DNA from: Cyclospora cayetanensis
Taxonomy: Eukaryota; Apicomplexa; Conoidasida; Eucoccidiorida; Eimeriidae
Reading direction: 5' to 3'
Length of the DNA stretch: 64,000 nucleotides
NCBI RefSeq assembly: GCF_002999335.1
Contig: NW_020312436.1
Span: 1 to 64,000 of the forward strand
A program made the position numbers and the translations under genes. Numbering within the stretch: the first letter of the stretch is position 1; each line of letters opens with the position of its first letter. Under the pieces are notes generated by a model that searched no databases, was not told the DNA's origin, and was given only the letters and a program-made list of their open reading frames with translations. This document shows, one piece after another, positions 48,201 to 58,073 of the stretch.

Positions 48201-51200
48201 AAGCAGCCGAAGCAGCAGCTGTTCGGGCGCACAAGACGGGGGAAGCAGGGGAGAGCAGGGGAGACGCGGGGGGGGGAGCAGCTAGCCATAGGGAAACGGT
48301 GGTATCCACGCGCGGCCAAAAAGACACAAACGCACCTCTCGCCTCCCAGCAGCAAATCTATGGGCCGTCAGCGGGATGCACAGACGCATGGAGGCGGCAT
48401 GGCGCCTTCCCTCGCCGACGCCTCCTCCAGAGGGGCCCCCGGGGGCCTCGGAGGGGGCCCCGGAGGGATCAGCGCGCCTCCTGTTGGCTGCTGCGAGTGC
48501 CTGGAGGGCTCTCCTTTCCGTTACGCACCGACGCCTCAACTGAAGCGGCAGCAGCATCGCACCATCATTCCTTCCCAACCAAGGGTGAGGCGCTCCTCTG
48601 CGCGGAAACGCGCGGCTAAGCACTGCCCCGAAAGCGAAAGTGCAAGGGCCTTCGTAGCTCACTGGTGGCGGCATTTGTTCTACGACGTCAGGCTGGCAGC
48701 AGTAAAAGAAGGCAGGATCTCCGAGACTCTCCACGGGGCCTTTACTGCCCTCGTATGTCAAGCAGAGCAAGGACTGCTGCGGTCCGTGTGTGCCTGCTGC
48801 ATCCAGCAAGCGCATATCCCCCCCGCCACACACACATCACTTCTCGGTGCATCTGAAGCCGTGGTTGGAGCACGTCCCACACGCGGAGTTACAGATGCTT
48901 CCGCTGCCACTTAGAGACTGACACGGAGGCATGCCGCAGCAGCAGGAGCAGCGAGGACGGCGGGCAACACACCCCATACAGACGCTGCTGGCCTCGAAAG
49001 CTCAAGTTCGCACGTACCCGCTGCAGCAGTGGCAGCAGCAGCTCTCGCTGCAGCTCGCTGCTGCTCTTTGAGCTGCGCCTCTCGGGTCGCCTTTGCTGCG
49101 AGGCCCCAAAGGGCCTCTGGCACAAGCGCTCTGAGGGTGGAAAAGGTATCCTCGCGCCGCGCGGCAAGGGCCCCCCCAAAGCTCTGGAAGTGCCGCCACA
49201 GCTGCAAACAAGAAGCAAATGACGCACACAAGGCGGAAGCACAGCGACGCCGTTGAGGCATCAGGAAACAGAGTCCTACAAAACTATGCAAAAGGGGGGC
49301 TGCCCGCAGGGGGGCCCCCTCCCTCGACGCGCGCAGACACAAACAAACACAGACACGCACATACACACACACACAAACACACACACATACACATACACAC
49401 ACACACAAACACACACACATACACATACACACACACACAAACACACACACACAAACACACAAGAACATACACACACATACATACAAACAAACATACACAC
49501 AAACACATACACACAAACACACAAAAACACACACACATGCACACATACAAACACACATACACATACAAACAAACATACACACAAACACATACACACAAAC
49601 ACACAAAAACACACACACATACACACATACCCACCCACACACAAAAACACACACATACACACACACATACAGACACAGGTAACCACACAAACACAAGCCC
49701 AACGTCCAGAAAGCGAGGCTCTTCACGGCAGACAAGCATGCGCAAAGCTTTTCTGTTGGGGCGAGGATATTTGGAATATTGGAGTTTGGTTGGTGGGGGC
49801 CTTCCTTCGGACCTTTTCGCCTGGGAAGCAGAGTGCGAGGCCCTGCTCGTAGAAGGGGGCCCCCCTATGCGGCTGTCTGCAGTAATCCCAAAAGAGGGAA
49901 CAGTCGCTTAGGGAGCCGGACTCTGCCAGTGCCTTTGTAGCATTGAGAAGTTCTCGCTGGCTTTGAGGCAGCATCAGCCCCCTGATGCGCAGGCGCTTGG
50001 TGCTCTGAGGCACATCAATGCCACCGTGCAAAAAGAACTGCCATCACCTCGAGTATGGCAGTTGCAGGGCAGCCAAAGGGGGCCTCGCGCGAAGTCTTCC
50101 TTCTATCCTACCCCACCCATTTCATAGTACCACTCCTTGACAAGCGCCTCCAAAATCAGAGGATAGGCCCCTGGCGGCCCTTAGTTGCTCACCTTCGAAA
50201 GGCCTCCTTCGAGAGCGATGGCTGTGTCTGAGAAAGAAACTCGGCAGTCCATGACGCGAGCCCCCCGCACTCTGAAGTTTGAAACCACCATGTACACCTG
50301 AAAAGCAGAAACAGCGAGAACAACGACATCAGCAGATTTCCAAATGAGCGCCTTCGTTGGCGGGGAAATAAGGCTCGAAGCACCGCCTATGACGGGGTCG
50401 CGGGAGGCAGAAGAGACCCTCTGCAAGAGGCTCTGGAAATCTGGAGCGGCGTTGCGAGCGTCTTGCCTGCAGAGAAGCCCCCAAAGCCCTCCTTCCAGTG
50501 AGCTCGAATGCCTTGGCCTCCGCTGAAGTGTGTGCTGCTGCGGCTGCAACGAAAGAATTGAACGTTGAAGGGGCGACGGGGGCCCTAGCCGAAGGAGTTG
50601 CTCCCTGAAGCTCTGCGTGAGGCGTCACGAAAGCCTTCAGCAGCTTCAGCAAGGCTCTAGCCTGACGCCGTCCTGCATGCATGCAGGAAGTCTGGAGAGC
50701 CCCAACGCTTCCTCAGAGACCCCACCCGGAGGCTGTGCCCCCGCAAGACTCAGTGCAGAGGGCCCCCAACCCGCGTGTTTGTGTTTGGAGGCCCCACCCT
50801 CGCTGTGTCCTCACCCTCGAAGACGAAGCAGTGAAGCGAAAATGTGGGGCCCATTCGGAGGAGCTCGTTGAGGGCCCTCCCCTCCTCGCCCGTGCCGGAA
50901 GAAGCCGCCCCGCCGGGGGCCTCGAGGGGGGGCCCCCCGGCAGAGAGGGCCCTTTTGCGTCGGGCCTCCTGCTGCTGTCGGCGCGCGGCGAAGAAGCCCT
51001 TGGGAAACTCCGCCTTGAGGACCTCTTCTTCGTGCTTCATCAGGAAGGCGCTGAGCATCCAGCGGCAGCCAGACCGCCCAGCAAACCGCGCACGCCACAA
51101 GGCCAAGTCTTGAGAGTAGACAGAGAAGGAGAGCCAAGGGAGGTGCGCACGAGGGAGCGCGCGAACCGCCGAAGCGCAAGCAGAAGGGACCCCTCCCCCT

Positions 51201-52903
51201 TCCCCTCCATTCTCTCCCCGAAGGCGAGGCCGCCTCAGAGCAGCTAGGCAGGCAGCTAGACAGCGAGACGACGGGCCTTACCGGAAGTCGGAGGAGACGC
51301 GAGTGAGGACTACGCGGTTGTTGGCGAGGATCCCCGAGAAGTGATTCGCACTGACCGCCGCCTGCCGCTCGTCACAAGAGACATCGTGCAGCTGCACGAC
51401 GGCATCTAACAGCCCCAATAACAAAGCGCGGGGCCCGTCACTTCCTCTCTCGATCGAGCCGCCCGCGCCGCGACTGCTGCGGCTTGGGGAGGCGGTCGTC
51501 CTCGGAAAAGTGCCTTCCTGCTGGTGTTGAGGCTGCGGCAGGTTCTGCTGCTGAGGCAGCAGTTTTACAGCCGCAAGCGGCCCAGACTTCGTGTGAGACG
51601 CTGCGGAGCTCGTAGGATCCTTCTGTCCTAGGGCCCTCGGGATCAGCATTCTCACGGCAGTCGCCGTCGCGGGGGGCGGTGCTTCCAACAAGAAGTAGGT
51701 GAGGGCCCTCTTGATGGCTGCGGCAGCCTCAACAGCAGCGCGCTGCTTGAGGCTTCGACTCTCGCAAACCAAGAACCCCCCTATTTCGCCTGCGCCGGGA
51801 GGCCCCTCGGGCGAGGGCCCCGCTCTGCCAGACTCCAGGAGGGCACAGACACAATCGCTGCCGACTTCGGGGGCCCCCGGGGGCCCTTCCCCCGGTGGCC
51901 TCTCCTTTGCGTTGGAGGGCATGCACGCTAGAGCAAGAGGCAGGGCCGCCTCCACGTCGCTCTGCTCCTCCGCCTTCCCAGCGGCTCTGCCTCCAGGAGG
52001 GCCCCCTGCCCCCCGCGCGCCATCGGGGCCCCCGTTCCCCAGAAGCAAGTGCACTCCGAAGGGACTCAAGAGCCTCCTCGCCTCCTGGAATGCACGGCAG
52101 CGTTCGCAGTCGCTACAGTCGCAAACGCCTCCAGAAGCGCCTCCCCGTCCCTCATGGACGCCTTGCTCTCCCAGTCGAGGCGTCGACAGCTGCTCGCGTC
52201 TGCTTCTAGAGGCCGCAGAAGAACCTGCGATCTGTCTGGCGGGGCCCCTGCCCCGGGATTCGCCATAGGCGTCCTCGTGCGGGGCCCCTTGGGGGCCCCC
52301 AAGGGGGCCCTTCCCGCCGCCCTTCACCTGATAACCGTGCGGGTGCTTGAGGGCGAGGCGCACCTCTGCAGGCAATTGGGAGTTCCCGGAGTACTCCAGC
52401 ACAACTCTTTCGCAGAGAAAAATGCCCTTGCTCACCTCCGCCGGCGTCGGCGCTCTCGGAAAAGCTCCAAAGGCTGGATCGGAGGCTTCGAAGGAGGCCT
52501 CGAAAGCCGTCCCGGGAGGCCCTTCGAGAGGAGGGGCGCACACCTGTGAAGAGGGCGGCGAGGGCAGCAGGAAAGACTGCGAATGGGGGCCCTCTTGGGA
52601 GTACGGGGGAGAAGAGAGCCCCAGGAAAGAAGAGGCAGGCTGCAGATCCCCTAAGGCCGAAAAGCTGGGGGCCCCTACCGTAGGAGGGCCATACAATGTG
52701 GTGGCAGAATAGGGCTCCAGGGGCCCCTGCGAGAGGGAAGCCTGCTCCGAGGGATGGTGGCCCCAAAAGGCCTCCCCTGCAAATAAAGGGATTGTTGACG
52801 AGGCGCCACGCCTGACATCCTCCACGGGAGCCGGCTCGGGGAACCCGAGGAATTCTGCAGCCTCCTCCGTCGGGGCCCCTGCCGGTTCTGCGACCTTCCC
52901 CAT
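45218..52903 (-). CDS. Large BRCT-domain protein, about ten exons, with a poly-Q tract
   Basis: Exon 1 (52903-51282) starts at [14 protein letters not shown] and ends at CG|GTAAGG. Later open segments lie near 51110-50750, 50549-50181, 50031-49723, 49210-49010, 48810-48600, 48170-47800, 47640-47350, 47240-47038 (donor AAA|GTAAGG) and 46922-45218. BRCT-like signatures occur several times: [19 protein letters not shown] at the end of exon 1, [15 protein letters not shown] in the next segment, [20 protein letters not shown] near 47.4 kb, and [20 protein letters not shown] near 45.95 kb, the last two with the conserved Trp of BRCT helix 3. BRCT repeats bind phosphopeptides in DNA-damage and replication proteins (TopBP1, PTIP and relatives), so a nuclear genome-maintenance role is likely. 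The C-terminus has poly-Q and a Lys-rich tail. It might be two genes; intron phases were not all checked. Confidence 0.55.
45818..45895. repeat. CTG/CAG repeat encoding poly-Q
   Basis: A pure run of nine CTG units (45824-45850) flanked by degenerate CTG/TTG units. Read on the minus strand it encodes a Gln-rich tract, with some His, Leu and Asp, in the last exon of the BRCT-domain gene. CAG-type repeats in coding exons are a known feature of Eimeria genomes. Confidence 0.9.
49336..49678. repeat. Long imperfect (CA)n microsatellite
   Basis: About 340 bases of CACACA with regular AAACACAC, CATACACA and similar interruptions. Frames are open on both strands through the run (Thr/His-rich on plus, Cys/Val-rich on minus) only because CA and TG repeats lack stop codons. 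It lies in a presumed intron of the minus-strand BRCT gene, between segments at 50.03-49.72 and 49.21-49.01 kb. Confidence 0.92.
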
Positions 52904-53719
52904 GAAGGGGGGCCCTCGCTCTCGAGCCGCCCACACGCGCTTCGCAGGGTGCAGAGCCTCGCACCTGCACCCTAGCGGAGGTTCCAGCAGAGGCGCCCTG
53001 GTGTGGGGGTCCCTTACCCCTAGGGGGGCAGGAGGGGACTCTTTAGGTCCCCTGGGGGAGAAGCGGGACTAGAGCCGGAAAATACGGCCTCCGCTCGCTC
53101 AAAGCTGTCTGCCTGTCAAGAGATGAGGCAGCCAGAAGAGGAAAGGCGTTCGGAAAAACGTGGAGGAGTGCCCTGGGCCCCCAAGGTCGGCGGCGAGGGC
53201 CCCCCGGTGGCAACACCCCACGGGTGACAAGCCCCCAGGGAGGGCCTGAAGGGGTAGCAAATAGACACGGCGGGCTTTGTTCTCCTTATAAATTCATAAA
53301 AGAAGCTGCCAGTCGCAGCTGGGAGTCGGGAGCCAAGAATTTTGCCGCGAGGGGGGAGGGCAGTGGGTGTCGCTTGAGTGGGTGGCGTGGGGGCCCCAGA
53401 GGGTGGCGGGGGTCGCACAGCCCGTGGGGCTCGGGAGGGGGCTCAGGGGCCCCCCCTCTATGGGTTGTAGAGCGCCTCCTTATGATTGTTCTGCGGCATA
53501 TCTTGCAAGGTTTTTCCTTTAATGGTATGTTGCGAACTGCGCTTTGGGAATTCAGAGGGAGCAAGAGTCTCTGGGGCTCCTTTGAGCTGAGCATCTCAGC
53601 TGCATCGGCCCTTCCAAGCGGTCCCGTTTGGTCTTCGTGGGCCCTTGCGTGCCCTTTCGCCGCCTCTTCCTCGCGCTGTTGCTTCTGCCTGTGCCTCACG
53701 TCTGGTGGCGCCGAGCGCG
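52904..53719. other. Shared upstream region between two divergent genes
   Basis: About 800 bases between the start of the BRCT-domain gene (minus) and the exosome-subunit gene (plus). Open frames on both strands reflect high GC. It should contain both promoters; no specific element was recognised. Confidence 0.4.
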
Positions 53720-55866
53720 ATGTCCTCGGGACTGGATGCCACTTCCTTCTCGCCCTCCTGCGGGAGCAGCCTCTCCCTCTTGCCGCCTCAGGAGAGGCGG
53801 AAGAGGAAAGGGACACAGCCCTTTTTGCAGGGCAGGCGCAGAGATGGCCGACTCCCCGAGGAAGTTAGACCCATGCGTGCGCCACCTTGGAGAAGCGCGA
53901 GCCCTCCCGAACGATCCTCACGGAGTTTTCTGCACCCTAGGCCATCTAAGATATCCTCTCCTCTTCACTGTGTGTGGCCTCGCAAAGGGGCTCCGGGTGA
54001 AGGAGGGCGGCTGCAGGCTCCGCAGCGTTCAGTGCATGCCACCTCCTCTGTGCCTCTTGCGCTGCAGACGTTCAGACGCTGTCCCTTGGCAGCGCCTCAG
54101 GCTCGGCCTTCGTCTCACTTGGGAATACAAAAGTTTACTGCGCCATGTACGCCTTCCGCGGGCACCAGGCGCCCCGTTTCCGCGGCTCTGTCCTGCAGGA
54201 CCTAGAGTCGTGCATGCACAACGCGAGGTGGTGGGTGTGCATGCATGCATGCGCAGCTTCGGACCGCGTTCGGCCGGACGGAGCGATCTGCAGGACCGCG
54301 GCTTCATCAAAGTAGACTACAGAGGCTCTCCATTTTTCAATAAAAAGGCGGAGGACGGGGTGCGTGGAGGCTTGCAGTGGTCGTCGCTGCCACTGGGCGA
54401 AAGCGTGCGCTGTCGGCCTGCGTCGACATATGTGTGAACTTGGCTGTCTACGTCCCTATAGCTCTTCTGTAGGGCGCTACGTCAGTCGGCTACATGCGTG
54501 CTCTCTGAGCAGGCGGCTAACGGCGGTGGTCTGTGTTGTGTGGCGTAGAGTGGGAGCACGGAGCAGAGTGCCATGCTGCTGCATCAGGCCCTAGACAGCG
54601 CCGTTCAGCTCCAGCGCTACCCTAAATCCATCATTGAGGTTTGTGTCATGGTTCTGGAGGACGATGGAGGTGCGTTTACGCGGGGAAAGGGGAGGGGGGA
54701 GGTGCGTTGCGGCATGCGCGTGCGCTCAGCCTGGCAGGTGGTGGGCCTTTCGGGAGGCTTTCCTTCTACGTGTCGGGGCTGCATGCAACTCAACTGCTGT
54801 TGCTTGCTGTGTGCGTGTGAGGCTCCGCAGGGGCCCTTCCGGCTGCTATCACCTGCGCCGGTTTGGCCTTGGCGGACGCGGGTGTCGAGCTCTATGACCT
54901 GGTTACTGGAGCATCCGCGGTGAGGGGGGAGGGGAGGGGATGGGGTGTGTGTCTGTGTCTGTGTAGCTTAGAAAAAGTTATTTTGGGCAGAGAGAAGCTG
55001 GTGTCTACATAGCGTGCTGCAGCGCACCCGGGGAGGACAGGGGGGCAGCGGAGGGTGGGAAGGGGGAGGAGAAGGGGGCACGCTTCGCAAGCTGCCGTCC
55101 ATAGGGACTGCTACGGAGGGGAAAGCAAAAGTCAGGCAGGGGTCGTCAGATGGAAACGCGGCAGGGAGGGTGAAGGGAGGCCGCCTACCAGGGCTCTTGT
55201 GGAGGGAATCAAGGAAAGGGGCTCTTGCAGCTGCTGCTGCGGTATCTGCAGTACGCATTCAGCTACAAGGATGAGTCCGGTGCAACGCGGCAAGCCATTT
55301 GCTTGGATCTGGATGCATCAGTAAGCACCTCATGGCGGGCGGCTGAGGCGGGGGCAGAGGAAGGCCCTCCGTTCTTCGTTTCCCGTGACATTCCAAATCT
55401 TTGCGCTGGCACGCTCTGTCCGCAGGAATATGCAGCGTACAAAGACTACCCCGACTTTACGGCAATTCACTTTGGCTTCTGCCCAGCCCTCTCGTCAATC
55501 TGCTGCCTGCAGTGTAGGGGGCCTCTCATCGGGGGCACTTCCGGTGAACAGGTAGGCCTTTGGAGCTGCTGCATCCCGCGCTGGCTGGCTCCGAAGCTTC
55601 GGGGTTTAGAAGATGGCGGCAGAACTAGGCTGCGAGGGGGCTTTGTTTTTCTTGCTCGCTCAGCGCTGCATGCGGTGGATGCTCCTTTTCTTTGCATGCG
55701 ACCTCCTCATTCTCCGCAGCTCTTCAGCCTCTGCGAGGCCGTCTGCACGGCGATAGGCATGGAGGTTCGCCGTTGCCTGCAGAGCGCCTTCGCCATCAAG
55801 GAACAAAAAACTATTTTGGATGTTTCGCAGAAAAGGGCCACAGCCGAGGGCAGCGCTTCTCCCTGA
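53720..55866 (+). CDS. Exosome subunit with RNase PH fold, MTR3-like, eight exons
   Basis: Exons 53720-53876, 54068-54234, 54294-54359, 54549-54669, 54831-54919, 55231-55320, 55426-55551 and 55720-55866 keep phase throughout, giving about 320 residues (the end of exon 2 is the least certain). RNase PH-fold signatures appear in order: RRRDGRLPEEVRPM; GSASGSAFVSLGNTKVYCAM; DRGFIKVDYRGSPFF; MLLHQALDSAVQLQRYPKSI; AAITCAGLALADAGVELYDL; and a C-terminal ICCLQCRGPL block followed by a helical tail. These match subunits of the hexameric ring of the RNA exosome (RRP41, RRP46, MTR3), which threads RNA to the catalytic subunits for 3'-5' processing and decay in nucleus and cytoplasm. The N-terminal extension and divergent core favour MTR3 (EXOSC6), but RRP46 or RRP41 cannot be excluded. 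Confidence 0.78.
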
Positions 55867-56620
55867 CAGTCGTTTTCTCTCCGTTCCCGTGCATACCCTC
55901 GCAGAATCGCCTGTCGCAATAGAGCCTGCGGGATCGTGTGCAGGAAGGGCCTTTCAGAGAACCTCCGGTTTGTATTCCGCCTAGAGGCGCAGTTTAGAGG
56001 GGGCTCTTTAAAAAGCCTTCGTCAGCCTCCAGCGGGGGTTGTGGAAACCTCTTAAGAGGCTACTGCGGGAATGATCGTGTGACGCAACGCATTCCTCCCC
56101 CCCCCGCGACAGCTGTTTTTTTGTCGAAAACTTGCATTTCAAAAGCGGCTACCCTGCCTTCTGCTGTAGCGGCACGCTCTATCTTGCCACCCACTGTATA
56201 AGTGGTTCAAGTCGCAGGCTAGACCACAGTGGTATGGGCTGCTTCAGAATGCAGGTGAAGCGACTGCGTGCACAGAAGCCTTGGGGTTAGATGTAGGATG
56301 TTGAATTTCTGCTGATTCTTTAAAAACTGAGGCGAATCTGTATCGGAACGCCGTCCAGTACCCTTTAGCATGCTCCTGAATCTTCTGCATGCATTCGATC
56401 AATTTTTAGTAATTCCTCCCCTTCCTCAGCCGGTAGTTTCTCTTATGCGGGCTCCGCTGATAGGGAAGGCTCTGCAGCAGTGGCGCTGCTGGGCGACTCC
56501 GCTTCCCTGAGGGGCAGAATCAGACACAAGAGGGAGCAGTACACGCGGCAGCGTCACACTCACGTTACATCGCGTTCTAGTCGACTCAGTGCGGCATCAA
56601 CATCTCCTGCGTCATATTCC
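55867..56620. other. Intergenic stretch
   Basis: Contains the 3' flank of the exosome-subunit gene and, further on, the 3' flank of a minus-strand gene ending near 56.63 kb (convergent arrangement). No gene supported. Confidence 0.4.
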
Positions 56621-56627
56621 CTTTATG

Positions 56628-56762
56628 AGCGAAACGCCTCCGGATCAGAGTTTGACGACCTACCCATTGTATTTAATTGGGGCATTTCAGAAACCAAGTG
56701 CAGTCCTTGGGCTCGGGTGTACAACTTTTCGATTGCCTGCTTGATCTCGGGAAAGTCCTGAA
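56628..56762 (-). CDS. Terminal exon of an unidentified minus-strand gene
   Basis: A clean acceptor with a pyrimidine tract (TTTCTGCTTTCAG) opens a short exon that starts DFPEIKQAIEKLYTRAQG, continues LHLVSEMPQLNTMGRSS and ends EAFRS before a TAA. The amphipathic start resembles a short helix, as at the C-terminus of several small membrane-bound subunits. The upstream exons were not identified; a signal-peptide-like frame at 57.35-57.13 kb on the same strand is one candidate, but no phase-checked join was found. Confidence 0.42.
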
Positions 56763-57125
56763 AGCAGAAACACGCATGAGTCATGAAGAAACTTGCAAAA
56801 GGAGACACTCTAATCCCCTAGAACGCGACTGGAGACAGAATCATGGCATGCGTGAAGGAAGCGGCGGAAGAGCTGAGGGATGTGAGGCACAGAGGACGAC
56901 TTGGCATCAAGCCCAGCAGAACAGGGAATTACCAGCGGCAGTTCCCCGCCGTTTTCCGCTTGTGTTGACTCCGGCTAAGACAAAATATGAGCTACTTATA
57001 TGGGAAATAAGCTTGATTACTGGTATTCTTACGTCTTCTCCATTGTTATCCTCTACGAATGGGATGATCAGGGATTTCAAACTGCTTTTTCGTGCAGTCT
57101 TGCATCTAGCCTACCTTGCAAGAGT

Positions 57126-57359
57126 CTAGCGTGCGCCGAATCCTGATGTCTGAAACGCCTTCTTTTCACAGCTAAAAGAAAAGTTATGGCCGTTTACTAC
57201 CCAAAGTCTCTTAGGAGTATCTGAAATCCCCCAACCTCCTGGTGACTTCTGGCGTAACTCATGGGGGCTATGGCGGGAATCCGCGCCAAGAGGAAGAAGA
57301 AAACAGAAAAGGGAAGCAAATATGGGGGCTTTCATAATCATTGTTGCAAACGATGGTAA
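57126..57359 (-). CDS. Possible first exon with a signal peptide
   Basis: The minus frame includes MKAPIFASLFCFLLPLGADS, a good signal-peptide shape, followed by a polar stretch ending in the frame's stop. It lies about 360 bases upstream of the terminal exon at 56.76 kb on the same strand and could belong to the same gene. Support is only compositional. Confidence 0.22.
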   Translation of the reverse strand, partial: LPSFATMIMKAPIFASLFCFLLPLGADSRHSPHELRQKSPGGWGISDTPKRLWVVNGHNFSFSCEKKAFQTSGFGAR

Positions 57360-57399
57360 GGACAGAAAAGAAAAACAAATATACATCGATATTTCCAAA

Positions 57400-58073
57400 C
57401 GGCTCAGGCTATTGCATTCCCGTCGTGCTGGGGTGTACCAGCGAGCAAATGCTCTTGTAGTGGAACAATTTCCATATATTTATTTGAAGTGTCATTAATC
57501 GCCTCATATATTGTCTGTTTCTTCAAGAATGTGTTGCTGATCAGTCGGAACGGACCTAATTTACTACTGTTTTTCGGGATCGGCTGCAGACTCGATACAT
57601 TGCAAGCTACGATAGCGTAGCCTCGTGACTCCACACTAGCTTGATTTCATTTCAATTCAGTGTAGAGCTGAGTGTCAATGCTGTGTGTGCATATACAAAT
57701 GCTTTCGTGATTCTACATCGAGCCCAGTCGTCAATTCCGTAGCCAGCCCCGTGTGGCCAGACAGGAGTATTCCCCCCTGCACGGCTATTTGCCTCGCGAA
57801 TCCCCTTGATATTATATAGTCTTGTTGAAAACTGCAGCGAAATTGTGTTGAACTGACACATATAGCGTAATATTCGGGTGTTTGTTGAATCTCCCCTCTG
57901 CCCCCTCTTGACATCCCACACATTTTCCGCGTTTCGTTGACTAGCAAACTATGACAACTTTTCCCACCAAAATGTCCTGAGTTTCTGGTGAGAAGTAGTG
58001 TTTTTCTCTCGTGCTTCTTTCTGCGACTGAAGTGCCTCACCTCAACCGTACCCCAGAAAGGCCTTCTGCAAAA
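57400..58073. other. Upstream region of the apyrase gene
   Basis: Short frames only. It should include the apyrase promoter and 5' untranslated region; no specific element recognised. Confidence 0.35.

Noticed and set aside
47967..48914. Plus-strand 315-codon frame
   Set aside because: Lies opposite protein-like minus segments of the BRCT gene; high GC and rare stop codons explain its length, and it has no recognisable domain.
49219..49911. Plus-strand 230-codon Thr/His-rich frame and minus-strand Cys/Val-rich frames
   Set aside because: Produced by the CA/TG microsatellite, which has no stop codons in these frames; no splice or homology support.
51699..52549. Plus-strand frames up to 189 codons inside 51.3-52.9 kb
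   Set aside because: Shadows of exon 1 of the BRCT-domain gene, which is open for about 540 codons on the minus strand with a good donor.
53628..54437. Plus-strand 269-codon frame overlapping the exosome-subunit gene
   Set aside because: It runs through introns of the phase-consistent eight-exon model and lacks the RNase PH motifs, which lie in other frames.
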